Part shown: positions 31,235 to 40,045 of the stretch, piece by piece
How the letters are laid out: each line of letters opens with the position of its first letter
How positions within the stretch are numbered: the stretch's first letter is position 1
Assembly (NCBI GenBank): GCA_003260025.2
Contig: QFZU02000064.1
Span: 62,001 to 126,000, forward strand
Length of the DNA: 64,000 nt
From: Microbispora triticiradicis
GTDB taxonomy: Bacteria > Actinomycetota > Actinomycetes > Streptosporangiales > Streptosporangiaceae
Reading direction: 5' to 3'
The notes under the pieces: model-generated
What the model saw: the letters and a program-made list of their open reading frames with translations, nothing else
The model's database searches: none
What the model was told of the DNA's origin: nothing
Program-made: the position numbers and the translations under genes

Positions 31235-32299
31235 ATGAAGGCCCTCGTGCTCGCCGGCGGAGCCGGGACGAGGTTACGACCCATCACCCACACACGGGCG
31301 AAGCAACTGGTTCCGGTGGCCAACAAACCCGTCCTGTTCTACGGCCTGGAGGCGATCGCGGCCGCGGGGATCCGGGAGGCCGGCATCGTGGTGGGCGACA
31401 CCCGCGCCGAGATAGAGGCCGCGGTCGGGGACGGCTCGGCGTTCGGGCTCGACGTCACCTACCTGAGCCAGGAGGCGCCGCTCGGACTGGCGCACGCGGT
31501 GCTGATCGCCCGCGACTACCTGGGCGACGACGACTTCGTCATGTACCTCGGCGACAATTTCGTCGTCGGCGGCATCGACGGGGTGGTCCGGCGCTTCCGT
31601 GCCCGGCGCCCGAGCGCCCAGATCATGCTCACCCAGGTCTCCGACCCGCGTCAGTTCGGGGTCGCAGAACTGGACGCGCGGGGACGCGTCGTCGGACTCG
31701 AAGAGAAGCCCCGCGCTCCGAAGAGCGACCTCGCGCTCGTGGGGGTCTATCTGTTCACCCCGGTCGTGCACGAGGCGGTCGCCGAACTCAAGCCGTCCGG
31801 GCGGGGCGAGCTGGAGATCACCGATGCCATCCAATGGCTCATCGACACCGGGCACGACGTCGAGCCCGAGGTGATCTCCGGGTACTGGAAGGACACCGGC
31901 AACGTCGCCGACATGCTGGAGGTCAACCGCCTCGTGCTCGAAGCGGTGGAGCCCCGGGTGGACGGCGAGGTTCGCGACTGCGAGCTCATCGGCAGGGTGG
32001 TGGTGGAGGCGGGCGCGTCGGTCCGCGGTTCCCGTATCGTGGGTCCCGCGATCATCGGCCCCCGGACCGTCGTCACGGACTCCTACGTCGGTCCCTTCAC
32101 CTCGGTGGGGGAGGACTGCCGGTTGACGGACAGCGAGATCGAGTACTCCATCGTGCTTGCCCGTGCGTCGATCCAGGGGGTGCGACGGATCGAGGCCTCG
32201 CTCATCGGACACGACGTCGAGGTCACTCCGGCCCCCAACACGCCCAAGGCGCACCGGCTCGTGCTCGGTGATCACAGTAAGGTGCAGATCTCCCCATGA
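31235..32299 (+). CDS. rmlA: glucose-1-phosphate thymidylyltransferase (RmlA, long form)
   Basis: A 354-residue enzyme converting glucose-1-phosphate and dTTP to dTDP-glucose, the first step to dTDP-rhamnose. LVLAGGAGTRLRPIT (residues 4-18) is the nucleotidyltransferase signature; YLGDNFVVGG, VGLEEKPRAPKSDLALVGVY and YWKDTGN are the remaining active-site motifs. About 110 C-terminal residues form hexapeptide repeats, as in the longer RmlA2/StrD-type enzymes of actinomycetes. Codon 14 is TTA. It sits 1 bp after the sugar transferase gene and overlaps rmlB by 4 bp. Confidence 0.92.
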   Translation: MKALVLAGGAGTRLRPITHTRAKQLVPVANKPVLFYGLEAIAAAGIREAGIVVGDTRAEIEAAVGDGSAFGLDVTYLSQEAPLGLAHAVLIARDYLGDDDFVMYLGDNFVVGGIDGVVRRFRARRPSAQIMLTQVSDPRQFGVAELDARGRVVGLEEKPRAPKSDLALVGVYLFTPVVHEAVAELKPSGRGELEITDAIQWLIDTGHDVEPEVISGYWKDTGNVADMLEVNRLVLEAVEPRVDGEVRDCELIGRVVVEAGASVRGSRIVGPAIIGPRTVVTDSYVGPFTSVGEDCRLTDSEIEYSIVLARASIQGVRRIEASLIGHDVEVTPAPNTPKAHRLVLGDHSKVQISP

Positions 32300-33252
32300 G
32301 AGTGCTCGTCACCGGCGGCGCCGGCTTCATCGGCTCCCACTACGTCCGGATGGCCGCCGCCGAGACCAATGACAAGATCACCGTGTTGGACGCGCTCACG
32401 TACGCGGGCAACCCGGCGAACCTGGAGCCCGTGTCAGGGCGCTTCGACTTCGTGCACGGCGACATCTGCGACGCGGAGCTGCTGGCGCACGTGGTTCCCG
32501 GCCACGACCTCGTGATCAACTTCGCCGCCGAGTCCCACGTCGACAGGTCGATCGCGGGCGCCGCGCCGTTCGTGCGGACGAACGTCCTCGGCACGCAGAC
32601 GCTGATGCAGGCGTGCCTCGACGCGGGGGTCGGGAAGGTCGTGCACGTCTCGACCGACGAGGTGTACGGGTCGATCGACTCCGGGTCCTGGGACGAGTCC
32701 GCGCCCCTGCGCCCGCGCTCGCCGTACGCGGCCGCGAAGGCGGGGGGAGACCTGGTCGCCCTGGCCTACGGGGTGACCTACGGGCTGCCGGTCTCCGTCA
32801 CCCGGTGCGGCAACAACTACGGGCCCTACCAGTATCCGGAGAAGGTGATCCCCCTCTTCATCACCAACCTGCTGGAGGGGGTGAAGGTCCCCCTCTACGG
32901 CGACGGGGGCAACGTCAGGGACTGGATCCACGTCGACGACCACTGCCGGGCGATCCGGCTCGTGACCGAGGTCGGGCAGCCGGGCGAGGTCTACCACGTC
33001 GCCGGCACGGCGGAGCTGACGAACCTGCGGCTCACCGAGAAGCTGCTCGCCGCGCTCGGGGCGGAGTGGGAGAGGGTCGAGCGGGTCGCCGACCGCATGG
33101 GCCACGACCGCCGCTACTCCCTGGACGACACGAAGCTGCGCGCCCTGGGCTACGAACCCCGGATCGCGTTCGACGAGGGCCTCGACGCCACCGTCCGCTG
33201 GTACGTCGACAACGCGGACTGGTGGCGCCCCCTCAAGCAGGCCCGGCCCTGA
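32296..33252 (+). CDS. rmlB: dTDP-glucose 4,6-dehydratase (RmlB)
   Basis: A 318-residue short-chain dehydrogenase-fold enzyme making dTDP-4-keto-6-deoxyglucose. VTGGAGFIGSHYVRM (about 4-18) binds NAD+. HVSTDEVYG contains the catalytic Thr-Asp-Glu triad, and SPYAAAKAGGD the YxxxK pair. CGNNYGPYQYPEKVIPLFI and RDWIHVDDHC are typical of RmlB. It starts inside the rmlA stop codon (ATGA). Confidence 0.93.
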   Translation: MRVLVTGGAGFIGSHYVRMAAAETNDKITVLDALTYAGNPANLEPVSGRFDFVHGDICDAELLAHVVPGHDLVINFAAESHVDRSIAGAAPFVRTNVLGTQTLMQACLDAGVGKVVHVSTDEVYGSIDSGSWDESAPLRPRSPYAAAKAGGDLVALAYGVTYGLPVSVTRCGNNYGPYQYPEKVIPLFITNLLEGVKVPLYGDGGNVRDWIHVDDHCRAIRLVTEVGQPGEVYHVAGTAELTNLRLTEKLLAALGAEWERVERVADRMGHDRRYSLDDTKLRALGYEPRIAFDEGLDATVRWYVDNADWWRPLKQARP

Positions 33253-33267
33253 CACCGACGACGACAC

Positions 33268-33327
33268 CGCCCACGACGACACCGCCCACGACGACGCCGC
33301 CCACGACGACACCGCCCACGACGACAC
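33268..33327 (+). repeat. 15-bp tandem repeat between rmlB and rmlD
   Basis: Four 15-bp units of CGCCCACGACGACAC (the second has one change), preceded by a 12-bp partial unit, fill most of the 108-bp gap between the rmlB stop and the rmlD start. Confidence 0.9.
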
Positions 33328-33360
33328 GGCACCGACCCGAGCACCCCGAGAGCGAACCTG

Positions 33361-34221
33361 ATGACCCCCCGATGGCTGATCACCGGTGCCGGCGGCATGC
33401 TCGGCAGCACCCTGGTCGCCGTGCTGCGGACCGGACGGCACGAGGTCGTGCCGCTGGACCGTGCCCGGCTGGACCTGCGCGACCCGGCGGCCGTGCGGCC
33501 GGCCGTCCGCGAACTGCGGCCGGACGTGGTGGTGAACTGCGCCGGCTGGACCGCCGTCGACGACGCGGAGATCCATGAGGAGGAGGCGCTCGCCGTCAAC
33601 GGCGACGCCGTGCGGATCCTCGCCGAGGCGTGCGGGGAGGTGGGCGCGCGGCTCGTGCAGCCGTCCACCGACTACGTCTTCGACGGCACCGGGCGGCGGC
33701 CGTACGCGGAGGACGCGCCGACGGCTCCGCTGAACGCCTACGGGCGCACCAAGCTCGCGGGCGAACAGGCGGTCCTCAAGACGCTGCCCGACTCCGGCTA
33801 CGTCGTGCGCACGGCGTGGTTGTACGGCGCGACCGGAGGGAACTTCGTCCGCACCATGATCCGGCTGGCGGGCGAGCGGCCGACCGTCGACGTGGTGGAC
33901 GACCAGTTCGGCCAGCCGACCTGGACGGACGACCTGGCCCACCAGATCATCCGGATGATCGGGGCCGGCGCGCCCCCCGGCGTCTACCACGGCACGAGCT
34001 CCGCGAGCACCTCCTGGCACGGCCTGGCCCGCGAGGTGTTCACGCTGCTCGGCGCCGACCCGGACCGGGTGCGCCCGGTGGCCTCCGCCGCCTTCCCGCG
34101 ACCGGCTCCCCGCCCCGCCTTCGGCGTGCTCGGCCACGCCGCCTGGTCCCGGGCGGGGCTGGCGCCGATCCGCCACTGGCGGGACGCGCTGCACGCCGCC
34201 TGGCCCTCGCTGGTGGCCTGA
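33361..34221 (+). CDS. rmlD: dTDP-4-dehydrorhamnose reductase (RmlD)
   Basis: A 286-residue reductase giving dTDP-L-rhamnose. LITGAGGMLGSTLV (about 5-18) is the NADPH motif; VVNCAGWTAVDDAE, STDYVFDG and the YGRTKLAGE YxxxK motif follow, with RTAWLYG and a substrate-binding QFGQPTW region. It is separated from rmlB by tandem repeats and is followed 1 bp later by an MFS transporter gene. With rmlA, rmlB and the rmlC start at 63867 it completes the rhamnose pathway. Confidence 0.92.
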   Translation: MTPRWLITGAGGMLGSTLVAVLRTGRHEVVPLDRARLDLRDPAAVRPAVRELRPDVVVNCAGWTAVDDAEIHEEEALAVNGDAVRILAEACGEVGARLVQPSTDYVFDGTGRRPYAEDAPTAPLNAYGRTKLAGEQAVLKTLPDSGYVVRTAWLYGATGGNFVRTMIRLAGERPTVDVVDDQFGQPTWTDDLAHQIIRMIGAGAPPGVYHGTSSASTSWHGLAREVFTLLGADPDRVRPVASAAFPRPAPRPAFGVLGHAAWSRAGLAPIRHWRDALHAAWPSLVA

Positions 34222-34222
34222 C

Positions 34223-35479
34223 ATGTACCTGTCCGAGGCGCGAACGGGGGACACGCGGCCCCGGGACGAACGGCCGTCCGGACGGCGTCCGCTGCGGGTC
34301 GTCACGGGCAACGTCCTGGCGATCGGGATGGTCAGCCTGCTGACGGACGTCTCGTCCGAGATGGTCACGGCGATCCTGCCGCTCTACCTCGTCTTCGGCC
34401 TGGGCATGAGCACGGTGCAGTTCGGGATGCTCGACGGGGTGTACACGGGCGCCACCGCCGTGCTGCGCCTCGCCGGGGGACACGTCGCGGACCGGTTCCG
34501 GCGGCGCAAGGCGGTCGCCGGAGCCGGCTACGCCCTTTCGGCGGTGACCAAGCTCGGGTTCCTGCTGGCCGGCAGGTCGGCGCCCCTCCTCGGGCTCGTC
34601 ATCGGCGTCGACCGGGCGGGCAAGGGCCTGCGGACGGCCCCGCGTGACGCGATCATCTCGCTGAGCGCGCCGTACGAGGCGCAGGGCCGCGCCTTCGGCG
34701 TGCACCGCGCGCTCGACACCGCCGGGGCCCTCGCCGGTCCGCTCGTCGCCTTCGGCGTGCTGGAACTGGCGCTCAACTCCTATGACGCCGTCTTCGTCAC
34801 CAGCTTCTGCGTGGCCGTCCTCGGCGTGCTGGTGCTCGTGCTGTTCGTCCGGGAGCCGGACGGGGTGGCGCGCGGGCGCGCGCGGGTCTCGCTGGCCCAG
34901 GCCACGGCGCTGCTCGGTCCTGGGCCCTTCCGGCGGGTGCTCCTCGCCGTCGTGCCCCTGTCGCTGACGACGATCAGCGACGCCTTCCTCTATCTCCTCG
35001 TGCTGGAGCGGCTCGACGTCGCCGCGCGGTGGCTGCCGCTGCTGCCGGTCGTCGTGTCCGCGTCCTATCTCCTCGCCGCCGTGCCCGCCGGCCGGCTCGC
35101 CGATCGTCTCGGCCGGCCGAAGGTCGTCCTCGGAGGGTACGGCGCGCTGCTCGGCTGCTACCTCCTGGTGCTCGCCGCGGACCATCCGGTGGTGTCCGTG
35201 GCCGTGCTGCTTCTGCGGGGGCTCGGCTACGCGGCGACGGACGGCGTGGTCAGCGCGCTCGCCGGGCCGCTCCTCCCCGAACGGCGCCGGGCCACCGGGC
35301 TCGCCGTCGTGCAGACCGGCCAGGCGCTCGCCGCGATGGCCGCCTCCTGGATTTTCGGCGTCCTGTGGTCCTGGCTCGGGCCGCGGGCCGCCGTCGGCGT
35401 CATGGCGGCCGGGCTGGCGATCACGCTCGTGGCCGCCTTCCTCGTTCTCCCCAGAAATGGAGGTACCGGTGAAGAGTAG
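34223..35479 (+). CDS. MFS transporter
   Basis: A 418-residue permease with twelve predicted membrane helices in two halves. The loop after helix 2 has GGHVADRFRRRKAVAG, the MFS motif A; its second-half copy is VPAGRLADRLGRPKVVLGG. VDRAGKGLRTAPRDAIISLS resembles a group of actinobacterial MFS proteins of unknown substrate. It is translationally close to rmlD (1 bp gap). A role in exporting a precursor or protecting the cell is possible, but nothing in the sequence fixes the substrate. Confidence 0.85.
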   Translation: MYLSEARTGDTRPRDERPSGRRPLRVVTGNVLAIGMVSLLTDVSSEMVTAILPLYLVFGLGMSTVQFGMLDGVYTGATAVLRLAGGHVADRFRRRKAVAGAGYALSAVTKLGFLLAGRSAPLLGLVIGVDRAGKGLRTAPRDAIISLSAPYEAQGRAFGVHRALDTAGALAGPLVAFGVLELALNSYDAVFVTSFCVAVLGVLVLVLFVREPDGVARGRARVSLAQATALLGPGPFRRVLLAVVPLSLTTISDAFLYLLVLERLDVAARWLPLLPVVVSASYLLAAVPAGRLADRLGRPKVVLGGYGALLGCYLLVLAADHPVVSVAVLLLRGLGYAATDGVVSALAGPLLPERRRATGLAVVQTGQALAAMAASWIFGVLWSWLGPRAAVGVMAAGLAITLVAAFLVLPRNGGTGEE

Positions 35480-35518
35480 ACATCGCGGTACGTCGTACGG
35501 CCGCCGGAGGGCTGAGCT

Positions 35519-36664
35519 GTGACCCGTCTCGATCGGCTCCGCGCCGCCGACCCCGCCGCCGCCGACCTCGTCGACCGCATGGTCGCCCTGTCGATCCGCG
35601 GGCTTCCTCCGGGGTACTCCGACGGAGAGTTCGTGTTCACCCGCCGCGGCCGGCGCGGACCCGACGGACGGTGGACGGCGGTGCCGGAGGGGCGCAGCAT
35701 CAGGTACAGCGCCATCGTCGCGCTCGGCGTCGCGGCCCTGCCGGAGGACGGGCAGCGTGCCGCGCTCGCCGGCGACACCGCGCTCGACCTGACCGGGCAC
35801 CTGGTCAAGCGCCTGCCGGAGGTGACCGGACTCGGCGACGTGGCGCTGATCTGCTGGGCCGCGGCCGAGAGCGGGCACGGCGACCTCGGCCTCGCCCTCG
35901 CCCGGCTGGCCGAGGTCGAGGACGCCCTCGACGGACCGGTCCCGACGGTCGAGGCCGCGTGGGCGCTCTCCGCGCTGGCCGCGGCGACGGCGGCCGGGGC
36001 GACCTCCGGGCTCGGCGAACGCCTCCGGAAGGCTCGCGGGCGCCTCCTTGCGGGGCTCGGCGAGGACCGGCTCTACCGTCATGTGATCGGGTCCGCGCCC
36101 TGGTACCGGGCTCATGTCGGCTGCTTCGCCGACCAGGTCTACCCGCTGCAGGCCCTCGCCCGGCTGCACGTCGTGAGCGGCGGCGACCCGGAGGCGCTCG
36201 CCGCCGCCGAGCGCGTGGCGGCGGGCATCTGCGGGGTCCAGGGACCGCAGGGCCAGTGGTGGTGGCACTACGACGCCCGTACGGGTGAGGTGGTCGAGGG
36301 CTACCCGGTGTACAGCGTCCACCAGCTGTCCATGGCGCCGATGGCGCTGCTCGACCTCGCGGACGCGGGCGGTACGTCGCACCTCGACGCGATCCGCCTG
36401 GGGCTGGGCTGGATGACCGGGCGACCGGAGACCGGCGAGGAACTGATCGTCGAAGAGCTCGGCCTGACCTGGCGCAAGGCTGCCCGGGAGGATCCGCGCA
36501 AACTCGTCAGAGGCGTACGCGCGATGTCCACGGCGGTCAGCAGGGGCACGCGGATCGGCGTGCTCGACAGGGTCTATCCGCCCGTGGCGGTCGACCACGA
36601 GTGCCGGCCGTACGAGCTGGGGTGGCTGCTCTACGCCTGGTTGTTCGAGGAGCTCGCGAAGTGA
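35519..36664 (+). CDS. predicted alpha/alpha-toroid protein of unknown activity
   Basis: A 381-residue soluble protein made mainly of paired helices, with aromatic-rich loops such as GQWWWHYDARTGEVVEGYPV and YPVYSVHQLSMAPMALLDLA. This suggests an alpha/alpha-toroid like those of prenyltransferases, lyases or glycoside hydrolases. There is no DxDD or other decisive catalytic motif. GTG 35519 has GGAGG eight bases upstream. It sits between the MFS gene and the WecG-GT2 fusion and overlaps the latter's start, so it belongs to the polysaccharide operon. A glycan-active role is inference. Confidence 0.6.
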   Translation: MTRLDRLRAADPAAADLVDRMVALSIRGLPPGYSDGEFVFTRRGRRGPDGRWTAVPEGRSIRYSAIVALGVAALPEDGQRAALAGDTALDLTGHLVKRLPEVTGLGDVALICWAAAESGHGDLGLALARLAEVEDALDGPVPTVEAAWALSALAAATAAGATSGLGERLRKARGRLLAGLGEDRLYRHVIGSAPWYRAHVGCFADQVYPLQALARLHVVSGGDPEALAAAERVAAGICGVQGPQGQWWWHYDARTGEVVEGYPVYSVHQLSMAPMALLDLADAGGTSHLDAIRLGLGWMTGRPETGEELIVEELGLTWRKAAREDPRKLVRGVRAMSTAVSRGTRIGVLDRVYPPVAVDHECRPYELGWLLYAWLFEELAK

Positions 36665-38418
36665 GGGCGCCCGCCGTGGTCTTCGGGACGCCGATCGATC
36701 CGCTCACGCTGCGGGACGCGGTCGAACGGTGCGTGTCCGCCGTCGAGACGCGCTCGTTCCTGTCGATCGGCATGGTGAACGCTGCGAAGCTCGTGCACAT
36801 GCGGGCCCAGCCGGAACTGCGGCGGTCCGTCGTCCAGTGCGACATGATCCTGGCCGACGGGCAGGCGGTCGTGTGGGCCGCCCGGCTGCTCGGCCGGTCC
36901 CTGCCGGAGCGGGTGGCCGGCATCGACCTGTTCACGTCACTGCTCGGGGAGAGCGAGCGCCGCGGCCACCGGGTGTTCTTCCTCGGAGCGACCCGCGAGG
37001 TGCTCGACGCGTTGCTCGCGGAGATCCGCCGGCGCCACCCCGGATTGGTCGTGGCGGGAGCCAGGGACGGCTACTTCTCGGACGAGGAGGCGGGCGCCGT
37101 GGCCGAGGAGATCCGCGCGGCGGGCACCGAGCTGCTCTTCCTCGGCATGTCGTCGCCCAGGAAGGAGAGGTTCGTCGAGGCCTGGGGCGAACACACCGGC
37201 GCCTGCGTGGTGCATGGCGTGGGCGGCTCCTTCGACGTGCTGGCAGGGGTCGTCAGGCGGGCTCCCCTCGCCTGGCAGCGGGCCGGGCTGGAGTGGCTCT
37301 ACCGGCTGCTCCAGGAGCCCCGGCGATTAGGGCCGCGCTATCTCCGCACGAACGGGGCGTTCATCCGCATGACCGCGCTGGAGCGGATCAGGGGGGCGAG
37401 CGCCGCGGCGCCGAGGCCCGCCCGGCCGGATCTGGGCGTCTCGGTGATCGTGGTGACCTACCGCAGCGCGGGTTACGTGACCGGTTGCCTGAAAGCCGTG
37501 GACAGGGCGCTCGAACACGCGCGGGGCGAGGGGATCACGGGAGAGCTCGTCGTCGTGGACAACGCCTCCGGCGACGACACGGTGGACGTGGTGCGGGGGG
37601 CGGCGCCCGGCGCCCGCATCGTGGCCCGCGAGGAGAACGACGGCTTCGCCGGGGGATGTCACGCCGGCGCCCGGATCGCGAGGGGCGGGCATCTGCTGTT
37701 CGTCAACCCCGACGCGGAGCTGGAGCCCGGCGCGGTCACCGCGCTGCTCGACGCGGCGCGGCGGCACCCCCACGCAGGGATCATCGGCGGCAGATGCGTC
37801 ACCGAGAGCGGGGAGAGCGACCCGCGCTCGTGGTGGGGCCGGCCGACGCTGTGGTCGGCGCTCTGCTTCGGCCTGGGCCTGAGCACGGCCTTCCCCGGCC
37901 ACCGGCTTCTCGACCCCGAGACGCCCCGGCCGTGGGCCGCCCCGGCGCCGGGCGGCGCTCCGGAGGAGTCGCGCGTGCCGATCGTCACGGGGGCGATGAT
38001 GCTGGTGGACCGGCATGCCTGGGACGAGCTCGGCGGGTTCGACCGCGCGTTCTTCATGTACGGCGAGGACGCCGACCTCTGCCTGCGGGCGGCGCGGATG
38101 GGCTACCGCCCGATGGTCACCTCCACGGCGGCGTTCGTGCACCCGGGCGGCCTCTCGTCGAGCAGTCTGCGCAAGCAGGTCATGCTGCACACGGGGAAGG
38201 TCACCCTGATCCGGCGGCACTTCACGCCGGGCACGCGGTGGGCGGCGGTCCTGCTGCTGAAGTCGGGGGTGCTCCTGCGGGCGGTGCTGAGCAGATGGAT
38301 GAGTCCGCCCGACGCGACCAGGCAGGGGCGTCCCACGTCGCGCCGGGACGACTGGCGCGCGCTGTGGGCCGCCAGGGCGCAGTGGACGCGGGGATGGCCG
38401 TCCCGATCGCCGTCATGA
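36661..38418 (+). CDS. WecG/TagA-type glycosyltransferase fused to GT2 glycosyltransferase
   Basis: A 585-residue two-domain enzyme. Residues about 5-235 are a WecG/TagA/CpsF (GT26) domain with DMILADGQAVVWAARLLG, RVAGIDLF, VFFLGAT and FLGMSSPRKERF; it would add a ManNAc-type or related sugar to the lipid-linked acceptor. From about 258 (VIVVTYRSAGYVTGC) to 560 runs a GT2 domain of the rhamnosyltransferase type with VVVDNASGDDT, LFVNPDAELEPGAV and FFMYGEDADLCLRA. One chain could therefore add two successive sugars. GTG 36661 overlaps the upstream stop. Codon 223 is TTA. The basic C-terminal part may bind the membrane. Confidence 0.88.
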   Translation: MRAPAVVFGTPIDPLTLRDAVERCVSAVETRSFLSIGMVNAAKLVHMRAQPELRRSVVQCDMILADGQAVVWAARLLGRSLPERVAGIDLFTSLLGESERRGHRVFFLGATREVLDALLAEIRRRHPGLVVAGARDGYFSDEEAGAVAEEIRAAGTELLFLGMSSPRKERFVEAWGEHTGACVVHGVGGSFDVLAGVVRRAPLAWQRAGLEWLYRLLQEPRRLGPRYLRTNGAFIRMTALERIRGASAAAPRPARPDLGVSVIVVTYRSAGYVTGCLKAVDRALEHARGEGITGELVVVDNASGDDTVDVVRGAAPGARIVAREENDGFAGGCHAGARIARGGHLLFVNPDAELEPGAVTALLDAARRHPHAGIIGGRCVTESGESDPRSWWGRPTLWSALCFGLGLSTAFPGHRLLDPETPRPWAAPAPGGAPEESRVPIVTGAMMLVDRHAWDELGGFDRAFFMYGEDADLCLRAARMGYRPMVTSTAAFVHPGGLSSSSLRKQVMLHTGKVTLIRRHFTPGTRWAAVLLLKSGVLLRAVLSRWMSPPDATRQGRPTSRRDDWRALWAARAQWTRGWPSRSPS

Positions 38419-38447
38419 CCGGCCTCCGCGACGTCGGCGGGACGGCG

Positions 38448-39293
38448 TCAGCGACTGCTGTCGTCCCTGAGCCAGGTGGTGAAGTCCCCGCGCCGTACGG
38501 CACGACGGGCACGGGTGCGGGCGAGCAGGGTCACCGCGAGGAACACGGCGAGGTGGGGGACCAGCCGGGGGGAGCGCGCCATGCCCGCGAGGTCGCGCAC
38601 CCCGGTCCGCGCCGTCCGCCCGCCCGGACTCCCGTCCAGCTCCGCCACTCCGGTTACCGCGCGGACCCGACGGCGGATCAGGTCGCCGAGGGTGCGCGGC
38701 GGGTGGACCACGACCCTCGCCGTCCCCGTCACCGCCCGCTCGTGCGGCTGGAACGCCAGGGAGGCCGCCAGGTCGTCGGCCATGACGGAGGGGAGGGCGT
38801 CGAGCCGCGCCTGACCCTCCTCGCCGACGGCGATGACGCCCCGGCCGAACAGTCCCGCCCGCACCTCGGGCAGGCGGCTCCAGACGGCGTAGTAGGAACG
38901 CACCGGCCAGGGCCGGTCCGCCAGCGGGAGCGCGCGCTCGGGTGCCGTGGCGAGGACGCCGTCACCCCTCAGCGTGGCGCACATCGCCCGCGCGTCGGTC
39001 GTGCCGAGCTCGACGTCCGCGTCCACGTACAGGATCGGGAAGACGCCGGCCGCGGCGGCGCCCAGGCGCAGCGCCTCGCGCTTGGACGGCACGGGCGTCT
39101 CCAGCACGCGGACCCCCGGGAAGCCGCGGGCGACGTCCGCGGTGCCGTCCGTGCAGCCGTTGGCGACCACGACGACGTCCATCTCGCCCGGCTCGGCGTC
39201 ACGGAGCAGCCCGGAGAGCAGCCGCCCGATCACGGTGGCCTCGTTGTGCGCCGGGACGACGACGGTCATGGCGGCCGGGACGGTCTCGGTCAT
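38448..39293 (-). CDS. GT2-family glycosyltransferase
   Basis: A 281-residue GT-A fold transferase. VVVPAHNEATVIGRLLSGLL opens the domain; VVVVANGCTDGT and the metal-binding LYVDADVEL follow. A C-terminal hydrophobic segment (LVPHLAVFLAVTLLARTRA) may anchor it to the membrane. It is the only gene of this part of the locus on the minus strand, between the WecG-GT2 fusion and an acyltransferase, so it has its own promoter or was moved in. Donor and acceptor are unknown. Confidence 0.85.
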   Translation of the reverse strand: MTETVPAAMTVVVPAHNEATVIGRLLSGLLRDAEPGEMDVVVVANGCTDGTADVARGFPGVRVLETPVPSKREALRLGAAAAGVFPILYVDADVELGTTDARAMCATLRGDGVLATAPERALPLADRPWPVRSYYAVWSRLPEVRAGLFGRGVIAVGEEGQARLDALPSVMADDLAASLAFQPHERAVTGTARVVVHPPRTLGDLIRRRVRAVTGVAELDGSPGGRTARTGVRDLAGMARSPRLVPHLAVFLAVTLLARTRARRAVRRGDFTTWLRDDSSR

Positions 39294-39328
39294 GGACCGG
39301 ATTATTCACCGAACACCCGAGGAGTGGC

Positions 39329-39928
39329 ATGACTACCGAGGAACCCGTTATCGCCCCTTCGGCGGACGTCGACCCGAGCGCGGCGATCGGCAGGGGGACC
39401 CGGGTCTGGCATCTCGCGCAGGTCCGCGAGAAGGCGCGGATAGGCGTCTCCTGCATCCTCGGGCGGGGGGCGTACGTCGGCCCCGGCGTCGTGCTGGGCG
39501 ACAACGTGAAGGTCCAGAACTACGCGCTCGTCTACGAGCCCGCGGTGCTGGAGGACGGCGTCTTCATCGGCCCGGCGGCCGTGCTGACCAACGACCTCTA
39601 CCCGCGCTCGGCCGACCTGACCGGACGGCTCAAGCGCGACGGGGACTGGGAGGCCCGCGGCGTCCAGGTGCGGGAGGGGGCGGCCGTCGGAGCGCGGGCC
39701 GTGATCGTCGCCGGACGGACGATCGGCCGGTACGCGCTGGTCGCCGCCGGCGCGGTGGTGACCCGGGACGTGCCCGACTTCGCGCTGGTCGCGGGCAACC
39801 CGGCGCGGCGGATCGGATGGGTCGGGCGAGCGGGCCGGCCGCTCACGCCGTCCTCGGACGGCGGATGGATCTGTCCGGAGACGGGCGAGCGGTACGTGGA
39901 GGACGCGGGGCTGCTCGCCCTCGCCTGA
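39329..39928 (+). CDS. WbpD/WlbB-type sugar N-acetyltransferase
   Basis: A 199-residue left-handed beta-helix acyltransferase. GTRVWHLAQVREKARIG, GRGAYVGPGVVLGDNVKVQN and YEPAVLEDGVFIGPAAVLTN follow the WbpD/WlbB/QdtC pattern of enzymes that acetylate a 3-amino group on a nucleotide sugar; AAGAVVTRDVPDFALVAGNP is the usual end. Acetyl-CoA is the expected donor. ATG 39329 has GAGGAG close upstream. It fits with the Gfo/Idh/MocA dehydrogenase (45240) and the aminotransferase at 53009 as a 3-acetamido sugar route. Confidence 0.85.
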   Translation: MTTEEPVIAPSADVDPSAAIGRGTRVWHLAQVREKARIGVSCILGRGAYVGPGVVLGDNVKVQNYALVYEPAVLEDGVFIGPAAVLTNDLYPRSADLTGRLKRDGDWEARGVQVREGAAVGARAVIVAGRTIGRYALVAAGAVVTRDVPDFALVAGNPARRIGWVGRAGRPLTPSSDGGWICPETGERYVEDAGLLALA

Positions 39929-40045
39929 AACAGGCGGCGGAAAGCGCCCGATCAGCACTGAAACAGCCCTGGCGGCCGTCGGGCAGGGCACGGCGAGCGC
40001 TTCGCGAGACGCCGGATGCCAGGGGCGGAAAGCGGAGAAGTGACG

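Noticed and set aside
34040-36598. 852-codon open frame on the minus strand
   Set aside because: It is antisense to the MFS and toroid-like genes, which have clear family motifs. Its translation is rich in Arg, Gly, His and Pro as expected from third-position GC bias.
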